From Ascochyta rabiei (Eukaryota > Ascomycota > Dothideomycetes > Pleosporales > Didymellaceae): a stretch of 64,000 nucleotides of DNA. Below, piece after piece: positions 1 to 11,629 of this stretch; position 1 is the first letter of the stretch; each line of letters opens with the position of its first letter. The notes beneath the pieces were generated by a model. That model had not been told where the DNA came from and ran no database searches. It worked only from the letters and a program-made list of their open reading frames with translations. The stretch is from NCBI RefSeq assembly GCF_004011695.2, contig NC_082408.1, positions 729,501 to 793,500 of the forward strand. The letters run 5' to 3'. The translations under genes and the position numbers were made by a program.

Positions 1-1113
1 CAGATTTGCGAAATCAGAACTTCTCCACAGGAAACACCAGAAAAATAGGTAACAAGAAGAGGATTCGGCGATAAGGAGAGGCGTCCAGCTCTGGACATGC
101 GTCGCGTTGGCAGACTTGGGCAGCCAAGATTCAGTGGACCAAGCCGGTCCACGGCCTGTGCCATGCCGTTACTGGCCCACATGTTGCACTGCCGCGATCT
201 GAATTGCGCCTGTCAAAAAATTCCGCCTATGCTTTTGATGGGGATGTTCATAACGGCGCATGTTGACGTTGTGTCCGCCCCTGTTTCATGCAAAGGTTTT
301 GTGGGTCGCCGCGTGGTTTGAAACGTCGACAAGAAAATCTCTTTCTTGTGATTCGGCGACGTGCATAAATGAGGACAATCATGCGCCTGAATGCTGTCAA
401 TTACAGCCGCATTATCCATTGGGAGCTCGCAGGGCTGTTGAAGTTCTAGAACTGTGGCTGTATGTTGCTCCGATCACAGTCAGTAGAAAGAACGACGTGC
501 CGTAGCCACGACTACGAAAATTATTGGCACGCCATAAGTATTTGGAGGCCTGAAGCGAAATCTAGGAAGCGAAACAGCGAAGGATCCGGACGCATGCTCC
601 GGATGCGATGTTGTCGTACGTTGGACATGCTTGGAAGGAAGAGATACGCCTACAGTCAGCCTCAGGTGCCCCGCCGAGCTCGACACGTGCGCTCGTAACC
701 ACGCACAACACGGAGGGATGCACTATGCCAAGATGCCAATGCAACGTTCTCGCGAAGCAGTGGGCCCTGCAGAACGCCGTTGAGATATGATGAATGACTT
801 TCCGCACTTGAACTCTCAATAAAAGCTCGTCGTTTACACCTCGTTTGTACACGTTGGTGGCTTGTGGGTGTGCAGCGATATATGCAATCTGCTGCGACGT
901 TGTGGCTGAAAAACAAATTAACCAACTGCGATCACTCGCTGTAACTGCACTGATACAAGCTTTTGGAAGGAAATGCTACCCGGAAAGATACCACCAAACG
1001 CCTCGCTGTGGGACGCTGAATGCGCGAATGCAAATTTGAATGCGCCTGTCGTGTGAGCGTGCTCAAATGGTACGCTCGATGGTTGCCCCGTTCGCTCCCA
1101 GCTCTTTCCCCAC
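1..1113. other. Left-edge spacer, no gene recognised
   Basis: Only short overlapping open frames on both strands, none with a recognisable domain, credible splice chain or composition like the neighbouring genes. It includes the downstream flank of the transporter gene that ends at 1114. Confidence 0.5.
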
Positions 1114-3017
1114 TCACATGGTGCGTCCCCTCCTCTCCTCTCCGTTGGCGCTCACTCCATTGCCGTTCGCAGTGACAGCACCGTAATCTTGCACACCGAC
1201 ACTTACACCAGGCATGAGTCTTTCCCTTGCTTCCTCAGCCTCCTCTTCGATGTTCTCCCTCATGATTTTGTGGCTTTTCCTAAACACAAAAGCCACGAGC
1301 GCGATGCCAACAAGCAGTGCGAGGCCTAGCAGAACAACATTGACAGGCACGGGATCGTTCTTAAACACTTTGTGTGTTGCGGCGTCGAGGGCAGATTGCG
1401 AGAAGTTGAGAAGGCCGGCTAGGCAGATGATCAAACCGTAGACCTTGCCGAAGGTAGCGAAGCCGAAGACTTTGGCCGAGTAGTCCCTATCGACGTTAGC
1501 TGCTTTCTAGAACGCAGAACTATGGCACTTACGAGACTGCAGTGTAGTACAGAGGTCGGTACAGCACGAACAGCACAATGTTTCCGTAGGCCGCCCAAGT
1601 TTCAGGAATAACGCCCAGAACACCGATAGAGGTTGCGATGGTGACCAAGAGCGATAGAGTAAAGGTCGTACTGGTGTTATCCAAGATCAGTCCAATGAAT
1701 GGGATAGAGATGATGCCGCCCACCGGCAGCGCAACATCGAAGAAGTTGTTGATCTCGACGGCTTTTGCGTAGTCGTGGAAGATGTACGTGTACTGCGAGC
1801 GGATTGTCGCCACGAAGTAATTGATCCTCGTCATCTGCAGCACTGTGAACAGAGTGATGAGGATGAACCACGGCGTTCTAATCTGTTCTGCAGCGGTACG
1901 TCCATGCAAAGCGCCCCATACTCCTGATTTGTTTCGCTTCTTCTCCTCCTCTTTGGCTTGGTCTGCACCGTCCTTTGTGCCCAGAAGGGCTGTAATCTCG
2001 CTGGCAATACTGTCTCGGTGTGCGCGCCGTGCGTCTTGTAAGCCCTGAACTGTAGACTGGTCCTCGATCTCGTCATCTGATTCGTGGACACTGTTGCCAT
2101 CCTCTACTTCGGTGACCAGCTCGCCGACTGTCTTGTACGATGTCGAAGGCATGAAGAAGAGCTGGACCAGCAGGATGTAGACAGGCACCACAAGGTATCC
2201 GAGGAAGAACTTCTTGGGAGTGAAGGCGCCTCCTGTAGCTTGGTAGATCAGGCGGTAGAACAGGAAGATGGCGCTCGAGGTGTCGAACGCGCCAGTGAGG
2301 AGAGCCAGAATCAGGCCTGAGTACTGCGGGAAAGTGTTGCTGAGTTGAAAGGACGAGATGAACACGAACGGTCCGCCTAGTGCCAGGAAGAGATAACCGG
2401 GGATATACGCGTCGAATGGTAGTTGAGCTGCGAATGCAAATAGCAAAGATCCTACCGTGATCGATATCGCTCCAATGATTCCGGATACGCGAGGTCCATA
2501 GCGGTCCAGAATTGTGCCAACAGGCAGCGCGACAACGTTTGTAGAGACAGCAGCGATTGTGAACATGAGGTTGAGTCTGGATTTCAAATCAGCAGGAGTC
2601 TTTCTGAAGTCCCAATGTACAAACCTTAGCTCCTGCTCGTAACAAACTGGTACATCATCTTTCAATTCTTGCTTCGAGCACTTATTCCTATACACGCCTT
2701 CTTCCAGCAAGACTGGCTTAATTGCCGCGTAACCAAACACCACGCCAGCGGCGAGAAGGCAGTAGATACAAGCACAGAAGACCTGCACTGCACATCAGTT
2801 AGCCGGCTCCCCACGTCACACAAAGGGCGCTGTACTCACGGCACCTCTTCCATTTGGGCACCTCGAAAGCGCCAACAGGCTGCAGCTCCCCTGCAGCTTC
2901 GGTCCACGTCCCGACGGGATTGAACGACATCTTGCGGCTGCGTGAGGAGTCGCGACTGCCCGGCGCACTCCATGGCTGGTACTCCTCCATCGTCGTGAGG
3001 CGCTCGGAGAGAGACAT
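1114..3017 (-). CDS. FMP42: MFS transporter of the Fmp42 / SLC43-like family
   Basis: Predicted 601-aa polytopic membrane transporter. Exons on the minus strand: 3017-2840, 2787-1533, 1486-1114; introns of 52 and 46 bp begin GTGAGT and GTAAGT, and the phases join cleanly. The start at 3017 opens a hydrophilic N-terminus of about 60 residues, then a first membrane segment (CIYCLLAAGVVFGYAAI) and the loop motif GTILDRYGPR typical of MFS proteins. A long charged cytoplasmic loop follows helix 6. The last exon carries GFATFGKVYGLI and a further membrane helix, then a charged tail. This arrangement matches yeast Fmp42 and the SLC43 amino-acid transporter relatives. Substrate is unknown; yeast Fmp42 was reported in mitochondrial or vacuolar fractions, so localisation is open. 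An 18-bp perfect palindrome lies 65 bp upstream of the start codon. Confidence 0.82.
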
Positions 3018-4147
3018 GATGCACGATTTGGAAGCTCTGACTTCTCCAGGGACGAAAAGCTGCTACGGTGTAGCTAGAATGCAACGCAACGTTGCGTTGT
3101 AATGACAACCTCAACTTGTGCGCGTGCTCAAAGAGCTGCCCGGTGGTGGGAAAGCTGGCCGGCAGTAGAAGCCGGATGACGTCGGAGGCACGAAGCGGAA
3201 GCGGAATCGCAGCGCAGTACAGAAGTATCCAACAGCGACGCAGTAGGTAAAGCTATAGAGGACGGGATTTTGAAAAGTGCAAAGCCTGCAGCAAAGAGAG
3301 GTCCAGGGTCCTATATACGCAATGCAAGCCTTCCCACGGACAGCGGAGATGCAGGGCTATGTGCTTTTCAGGCTACTTCCGCATGAGGCGCATAGATCTG
3401 TGGACACATGATCACACCTCACGTCCTACCAAGCTTTTTCTCCGCAGTACCTGCAACGCGCCAGCCGAGCTGACAGCCGCGCTGACCATTGCCATGAGCT
3501 CATCTTCGAGCTTCTCTTCCGTCTCTGCCACTTACAACACCTCACTGCGACAGGAGACTCGTTATCGTTGTGTTGATATCTCGCGCTTGGTTGGCGTACG
3601 ATAGCTCTCCCGCCTGTTCAGCCAATAATTGCATGAGTCAGCCGCGGAAGACGCACCTGCATCGGTGCATGGGTGCGCGACAGAATTTTTAACCACGAGG
3701 GTCCACAGGTTCGCTGGACGGCGGTTCCCACCACGATTGCTGCACAAACGCAGTCTCTACGCTCCTTCGATGCATACACGCGTTTAATTTTTCCTCTGAC
3801 GTGCTGGCTAGACCGCGGCTACTGCAGGCTGTCACGGCGGGCAAGCGTCCGAAGGATTGAAACGTCGTGATAGGTACGGTAATTGCTCGATTGTATCGAG
3901 TAAACATCCGGATAGGCGACGGCGATCAGTCTGTGTGCGTGAACGGTGCTGTGGCTCCATTGCATTGCAACTTTTGCAGTTTGTATGATTCTTTTCGCCT
4001 TTAGCATCCTCGTTCATAAGGGCAGGTTTTATTCATCCTGTCGTTCATACGGACGTACTACCAAAGTGATGCACGAGCGCGCTTGCAATTGCTATCTTCA
4101 CGAGGCAGAACAAGCCTTAGATCGCTCGCACAGAGACAGAGTAATAG
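3018..4147. other. Intergenic, promoter of the transporter; no gene seen
   Basis: Upstream region of the minus-strand transporter. Short frames on both strands lack domains and splice support. The only structure noted is the 18-bp palindrome at 3082-3099. Confidence 0.5.
3082..3099. promoter_or_regulatory. 18-bp perfect palindrome upstream of the transporter gene
   Basis: CAACGCAACGTTGCGTTG equals its own reverse complement. It sits 65 bp upstream of the transporter start at 3017, where a dimeric DNA-binding protein could bind. The regulatory role is inferred; the palindrome itself is seen directly. Confidence 0.4.
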
Positions 4148-5458
4148 CTAATCGGGAAAATACCCCTCCTCTATGCACGCCATGAAGACGTCGTGGTCAA
4201 ACTTTCGGTCCACTGCTGCTTTGTGCCTCCTATCCTCCCCGTCCTCAAGTTTCTGAATCCTGACACCTGCGATCCCCTGTTCAAGCTTCATCCCTGATCC
4301 TTTACTCGAAACTATCGATCCTCGATGAAGATCAAACGAGTCCACCATGTGTTTTACTGATGGTCTTCCAGTGTTGTGCAGCGGCCACCGCGTTGGCGAC
4401 ACGATGCCAATTTCGCCAACAGAACCATCTGCACCGCTGAGCTCGTAGACCATACTTGTGTGGAGGTTGGCAGGATGAAGTGGGTTAGCGTTTTTCAAAG
4501 CCTGCGGGCGAGAAGGGTCAGCGTATACAATTCGGCCACTCAGCGGAGTCTCATCGTGAGGGAATGGCCGGCTATCCCACGACAGGCATATTCGTCTCGC
4601 TCTGACATCGGCGCTAGGATACGGCGGGACCTCTTCTGCGACTCTGAGCTTGAAGATCTTTTCAACCTTGCTTTGTTTGTTGTCCGTGAAGTTCGCCCGA
4701 TCATTGCACGTGTTTGAGCACTCGACCATGAAGCTGAGGTCGCGGATCAAGTAGCGCAACGTGCTTTCAACAAGACAATTCGTGCTTGGTGCAGCAACTT
4801 CAGGACTACTTGATACGTGACATTGGTCGTCGGAGATTGCGATGTGTAATGTGTCAAAAGGGTAGGCAAAGAGCGGATGCAGACCGCTGAGAACCTCTCG
4901 CTTCCATTTGGGATTTGAAGACGACACACCGAGATCATCGAAGGCAGCGTAAGGAAGAGCAACAGTGATGTTTCGCAACTCGTCTGAGCCGCGCCTGATG
5001 GCTACTCCAACGCTTGATGTATCCTCAATCCGTGCAAAGAGTGTTCTCAGTCTATCGCGTGCGAACTCTTCGATCTCACGCTTGTTTTGCCGGCATGACA
5101 GATAGAACCCCTGGCAATCGAGTTTCGGCGCGAGTGGTGGTCTGCTCTCGAGATGGGAGTAAATGATTACACGAATGTCGTAAGGAAGGCGCCTGAAAGG
5201 GAACGGAGTAGGAAACCTGCTCGTATCGATTCCTTGCGTAGGTTCCGGGCGGTTTGAAATCACTCGGATTGTATCGTGGCTGGACAAAGACCAGCCGACC
5301 GCACCATCCTCCGCCACGGGTCCTCGGTCATCTCGACGGGTGCGTCTTGCAAAGACTGAAGCTATCTTGTGAGTCCATCTCTTTGCGAACAATGATGATA
5401 GCGTCTTTGCTGATGAAGACTGGTTTTTTGGTGCAGGACTACCTGGAGTGTCGTCCAT
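4148..5458 (-). CDS. Uncharacterised fungal protein with an F-box/2EXR-like segment
   Basis: Intronless frame of 436 aa from the ATG at 5458. The open frame runs a little further upstream, but only with a TTG codon, so the ATG is preferred. The N-terminal 80 residues are Ser/Arg-rich and probably disordered. Around residues 85-110 there is FPFRRLPYDIRVIIYSHL, which resembles the LP-x-E-IR-x-x-IY-x-x-L opening of fungal F-box/2EXR-like domains. The rest is mixed alpha/beta with no catalytic motif I recognise. Proteins of this shape are very common and poorly characterised in Dothideomycetes and Eurotiomycetes. A role as a substrate adaptor is possible but not shown. The gene is expressed away from the divergent Bax-inhibitor gene at 6166. 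Confidence 0.6.
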   Translation of the reverse strand: MDDTPGSPAPKNQSSSAKTLSSLFAKRWTHKIASVFARRTRRDDRGPVAEDGAVGWSLSSHDTIRVISNRPEPTQGIDTSRFPTPFPFRRLPYDIRVIIYSHLESRPPLAPKLDCQGFYLSCRQNKREIEEFARDRLRTLFARIEDTSSVGVAIRRGSDELRNITVALPYAAFDDLGVSSSNPKWKREVLSGLHPLFAYPFDTLHIAISDDQCHVSSSPEVAAPSTNCLVESTLRYLIRDLSFMVECSNTCNDRANFTDNKQSKVEKIFKLRVAEEVPPYPSADVRARRICLSWDSRPFPHDETPLSGRIVYADPSRPQALKNANPLHPANLHTSMVYELSGADGSVGEIGIVSPTRWPLHNTGRPSVKHMVDSFDLHRGSIVSSKGSGMKLEQGIAGVRIQKLEDGEDRRHKAAVDRKFDHDVFMACIEEGYFPD

Positions 5459-6165
5459 GGCCGGAATATAACGTGGACGGCTGAGCGAAGCACTCAAAGC
5501 GAGTATAACATGGCGATAGGCCGATTTTGTAGTACGTCATTCAGGCAGCAACTTTTGGGCGACCGGTGAACGTGAGGATGCACGACATGCATATCGTGCC
5601 TCAGCCTGTGTGCTTACATCTCTTCTTTGTGGTATCTTCCACGCCCATAAGTCTGATCACTGTGATGCCTGTGGAGAGCAAGCATAAGCCGCATTGTTGC
5701 GCGTTATGTGCTGAAGCGAAGAAACTGCTCCAGCACACTTGGGCAAACAAGTGCACTATCAAACTACCCTAGAGTCAGATCGAATCTCAAAACACAGTCT
5801 ACCTAAATCTTAGTCAAGTCGAGTCTTTGTTTTCTACAGCAATTGCCGCGGACTTGCCAGCAGGTAGTGCCCGACTCTTGGTTTTGCCAACGACTGAGGG
5901 GGTGAATGGCGAAGTGCAGCCTGATGTCGGAGAGGGCAGCAAGGTGGCACTTCTGGCTTTGCTCAGGGAACCTTCGAGTCATTGATGTTGTGCACGAGGC
6001 GTGCTGAGATTGATGGCGTTGGCCATTCGTCCGTCCTGGCGGTCGGGGTTAAGAAGCTTTGACCATTTCTGGCGCCTTCCACGGTCCGGGACGTCATCAA
6101 ATACCGTCGGACCTCCGCCTCGCAGCGTCTTCCATCACGACCAAACCACAAGCACGACGACCACC
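5459..6165. other. Bidirectional promoter region
   Basis: Spacer between the divergently transcribed genes starting at 5458 (-) and 6166 (+). Nothing else is recognised in it. Confidence 0.5.
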
Positions 6166-7237
6166 ATGGCGTTCCTCTTACGGCGGCCCTTCGCCATCCC
6201 AGCGACCATCAAGCAGTCCGTAACGAAGACATCACCGCTCTCGGCGCGCGCCTTCCACAACACGCCACTGAAGCAGCACCCGCACTTCTTCAAGTCGAAA
6301 GCACCCACGCTCACCACCGCCACCCATGTCTCCAAGTTCCAATCGACCTTCCGCCGCTCGTACCAGCAGGCTGCCTACAACAACCCTCTGGCACAGGGCG
6401 ATGCGCGACAGCGTCTCCTGTACGGCGCTGGTATCTTCGGCGCAACACTCCTAGGCATCAACCTGATCTTCAACCGCGAGACACGAGAGGATGGCGGCAT
6501 GCCGCCTTTCGAGCGCGCCTACCTCAACGATACATTCATGCACACCGGCCTCGGCGTAGGCATGATCGGTATTGCGGCCCGCGCTATGCACATGAACGGC
6601 TGGTCTTTCAGGCTCATGTCTGCCAACCCATGGCTGGTCATGGGTGTTGGTCTTGTTGCTAGCATTGGAACCATGTACGGCACCATGGCCACCAACCCCC
6701 AGAAGTGAGTACCTGCCTCTGATGCCACTCTGTGCGAGTACTAACAGCACCAGCTACGTCCAGAAGTACGCCCTATGGTCCGCCTTCAACGTCACCCAGG
6801 CCGCTCTCCTCGCACCTCTCTTCTTCATGCATCCCGCCATCCTCGCACGCGCCGGTCTTTACACAGCCGGTCTGATGGGCTCGCTCGCTTTCGTCGGCGC
6901 CACCGCCAAGACCGACAAGTACATGTACCTCGGTGGTCCCCTCCTTGCGGGTGTTGCCATCGTCGCCCTGTCCGGTCTCGCCCCCATGGTCATCCCCGCT
7001 ACTGCTGCCCGCACGCTGATGTGGACTGAGAACATCTGGCTGTACGGTGGTCTTGCTGTCTTCGGTGGCTTCACCCTGTACGACGTCCAGAAGGTGCTGC
7101 ACCATGCACGCATGGCCGAGCAGGGCCTCATGGCCAAGGACCCAGTCAACGAGTCGATCCACCTCGAGTTGGACTTTATCAACATCTTCGTCAGAATGGT
7201 CCAGATCCTGGCTATGAGTCAGAACAGGAGGAAGTAA
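6166..7237 (+). CDS. Mitochondrial Bax-inhibitor-1 family protein (GHITM/MICS1-like)
   Basis: 340-aa protein from exons 6166-6704 and 6754-7237; the 49-bp intron starts GTGAGT and has a CTAAC branch site before CAG. The start has a strong context (caccATGg). The first 40 residues are basic and hydroxylated, with ARAFHNTP looking like a mitochondrial presequence cleavage region. About seven hydrophobic segments follow, ending with the family-typical LYDVQKVLHHA and an Asp-containing last helix (HLELDFINIFVRMVQIL). This matches the TMBIM5/GHITM branch, inner-membrane proteins that affect cristae structure and ion handling in animals. The fungal function is inferred from homology only. Presequence plus BI-1 core is good evidence for the mitochondrial branch rather than the ER branch. 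Confidence 0.88.
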
Positions 7238-8106
7238 GCGATTTGGAAGAGTGATAAGGTAGGTGTCAATACAGATGGACGCAATAGGTTTTTCAACGGC
7301 GTAGGTTGCACCAGTGCGTGCGCAACGACCTCGGAATTTTTATTTTTATTTTAGTTTTAGCAGCTTCAATGTACAGCTTCAATGTAAAACACTCTCCTTC
7401 ATGTCCAATCACACTGTATCAATGCACATGTCTCTGCTGCTCGTACAGAGCAACGCCTTTGGCTTTGCACCAGACGTTCGTGAGTGTCGAACGTGGAGGC
7501 TGCTTGACGCTGCGGCCGTCTGCTGTGCCGAGGTTCCTCAAGACCAAAGTACGCTTCCGTCACACCAAAACAATGTAATCATTGCGGCATCAGCTGTGGC
7601 TGCGCCTTTGTTGCATCCGGCAGCGGCAAGCCGGAGAATGCAGGTGGTGCCGCGTGCGTGCGTGCGTGCGGTGAGCAGCAACAGGTGGCGACAGCGTGGG
7701 TGGCAGGCAAGTGCCAAGGGGCATGTTGTGGCTGGGCAGAGGCCAGGAATGCGGATGCAAACAGTGACGACGAAAAGGGGGTCCAGTGGAGTTCAGGGTC
7801 CCGCGCGAACAAGGACATGGGGGGAACGACGCAGAGGACGAGCGGCATGCAGATCACGATGCACTGTGCAGGAGGGGCGGGAAGCGTTCGGTCATATGCA
7901 AGGCAGATGGCTTGGACTATCTACACAACCCAGGCCACCATGGGTCGAAGAAGGAAATCAGACAAAAGTGGTATATACCCTAATAAACAGCAGGAGTATC
8001 TTTGAAAGGAAAAGCAAGTCGAACGCAAGATCATGACATTATTGACATCCCAATTAAGCTCCAATGTATTTTTTCGAAAACACAGACGCAAACAAAGGGA
8101 AGCCAT
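7238..8106. other. Convergent 3' spacer
   Basis: Lies between the 3' ends of the Bax-inhibitor gene (+) and the GPI-protein gene (-). It contains a T-rich tract near 7336-7353 and a short GCGT tandem repeat at 7652-7670. No gene is supported. Confidence 0.5.
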
Positions 8107-8988
8107 CTAGAGCATGAGCGCGGCGAGGGCGGCAGCACCGACAAGGCTGAGACCAGCCTTGAGGGAGCCAGCAGCGCCGGTGGACTCGGGGAGAGTGGCG
8201 GAGCTGGTGCCGTTGCCGGCGCCGGTGGCAGAGGGACGGAGCGAGCTGGGGACGGTCAGGTGGCCGGTGGGCTGGACAATGGTGCCGTTGTAGCCGGGGG
8301 CGCCGGTGCCAGCGGCGTGGGCGCTGCTGACGGTCTTGACGGTGGTGGGGTAGGGGGCAACGACGGAGGGCTTCACAGCCGACGACGAAGCGACGGGGTA
8401 GCCGGCGGCGGAAGAAGAAGAGGCAACGGGGTAGCCGGCAGGGGTGGAGATGGCGGCCGGGGCGGAGCTAGCGGCTGGGGCGGAGGAAGGGGCCGGGGCA
8501 GAGGAAGGGACAACGGGAGCAACGGAGCTGGAAGAAACGGCAACGGAGCAGTCGTCCTTGGAGATGCCGAACTGGGTGGAGTACTGGTACTGGCCGTTGA
8601 CGTCGTCGATCAGCTGGAGTCCGTAGTGGGTGACATCAGCCTCGAGGGTGGAGGCAGGGGTCCAGGAGAAGGAGCCCGAGTTGTTGATGCCCTCAGCAAG
8701 AGTCTGGATGGGAACAACGTTGGTGGAGGGGCCACGGAGCAGGAGCAGCGAGACGGTGTTGGTGGTGGTTGGCTGCCAGGTGATGGTGAAGGCCTTGCAA
8801 GCCGGGACAACCTGGGAAAGGGGTCAGTGACGGTGGACGAGGAAGCCGTCGTTGTGGCCGCGGTCAGAAAAGCTTACCTCGTTCAAGGGACGGGTGATGG
8901 GGTTGCCAGAGGGCTCGCCAACGGCGGGGTGGAGCTGTGCAGCAGCCATGCTGGCGAAGAAAGCAACGACGGAGGCCTTGGTGAACAT
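8107..8988 (-). CDS. GPI-anchored Ser/Thr-rich cell-wall protein, Kre9/Knh1-like N-terminus
   Basis: 271-aa secreted protein. Exons 8988-8878 and 8811-8107; the 66-bp intron begins GTAAGC and ends CCCAG. Residues 1-17 form a signal peptide (MFTKASVVAFFASMAAA). Residues about 25-120 match the Kre9/Knh1 N-terminal domain: a beta-sandwich with FTITWQPT, a run of small hydrophobic strands and SFSWTPAS. A Ser/Ala/Pro-rich stalk with repeated GYPVASSS units follows, then a hydrophobic C-terminal segment (LSLVGAAALAALML) with small residues upstream, the hallmark of GPI addition. Kre9-like proteins act in beta-glucan assembly; most GPI members of this fungal family are uncharacterised surface proteins. 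The opposite strand also reads open for about 350 codons, a by-product of the biased codons here. Confidence 0.85.
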
Positions 8989-10230
8989 GTTGATGGTTGG
9001 TATTATGTGATTAACGTGCGTGGAGCGACGAGTAAGGTATGGAGTGTGGTGGTGGGTGGTGGGGCTTGAAAGAATGACAGGTACTTTAATGAGCGGCAGA
9101 GAAGAAATTCCTCAAGATCGGTGTTGGCAATAGAAGACGAAAGCAGCTCAGGTGGATGGGCGCAGCGAGGTTATATTGACTCTCGACCGGTGATTAGGCA
9201 TTTGGCTTAGCGCCGTTGCAGGTGGATCTAATTTGCTGGACCCGCCGAAAGCCAAGCCAGTACCTGGCTAGCGGCTAGCTGCTTCTGTTCCCGCTCCACG
9301 CCTCAGACCCAAAGAACGCTGGCGTAGGGGGAATGGGCTTCAGGAACAGCCATCGCCTGGCGTCTATTCTCGGCCTGAGATTGCGCTGCCGCAGGGAGAG
9401 GAGGCCTGAGTCCTCCAAGCCCGTTGCTGAAAGCAGCGCCATGCCAGCCCGTGTGGCAGCACATTCGCGCTGACAGCGGTTGGCAGAAAACCGCGCGCCG
9501 AAACCAAAGACGGCGAGTGCGAGCTCGTCGACATCGAGGGTGAACGTGCTGAGCAAATTATTCTGTAACACGATACGCCAGATTCTCCAGATTCGCGACG
9601 TGGTGGGACGTGATCGGTGCCGTGCTGCCTAGCCCAGGAGCTCTGGGCAGGCACCCAGCACGAAAGGGGGTCCCTTTGTGTCACTCCCCAAGCCCCAAGT
9701 GCTGCAACCGCGGCTGTCAGCCAGGAAGTGCATCCTCCTGATGCTACACACTCGCAGCACGACGTTGATTGCTTCCCCCGATGAATCGAATGCGCGTTGT
9801 CGGCCCGGTCAGCAGCAGAGCCTTGCGGAGATGAAGAGTGGTGCGATTCGCAAGAACCAAGATTTGCAGCATTACGCCGCGATAGGCCCTCTACCAAGCT
9901 CATTTCACCGACTGCACTGCAACAACCGGCTCTATTACGCCCCCAACAGCTCGACACTCGTCTCGGACAAATACAATATTAACTCTCTGATTGCAACTAC
10001 GTACGGTACCGCAGTTCAAGCCGACGACTATCGCGCCTTCATCTTACACAGGCCCGACACGTGAAAGACTTCCTCATCAAGCCGCCTCTAGCGAGTGAAC
10101 GCAACAGGGTATCTTCGAAACAGTTTCGTGACATCACAACTCTAAGTGAGGAACGAGCGTGAGACATTCAGGCGCAAGAGCAGGGAGCATCTTTGGTTCG
10201 AGCTTGGCAGACAAGCACCGTCGTGTTGGT
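8989..10230. other. Intergenic, promoter of the GPI protein and 3' flank of the glucanase
   Basis: Open frames of up to about 200 codons occur on the minus strand (9364-9957), but they lack domains and splice continuity. I see no gene. Confidence 0.5.

Positions 10231-11629
<1,399 letters not shown>

Noticed and set aside
8002..9069. 355-codon Gly-rich plus-strand frame
   Set aside because: It is the reverse of the well-supported GPI-protein gene; the Gly/Val richness comes from that gene's Ser/Ala/Pro codons, and it has no ATG near its start.
9364..9957. 197-codon minus-strand frame
   Set aside because: No domain, no hydrophobic or helical pattern, and no splice partners; overlapped by equally long frames on the other strand.
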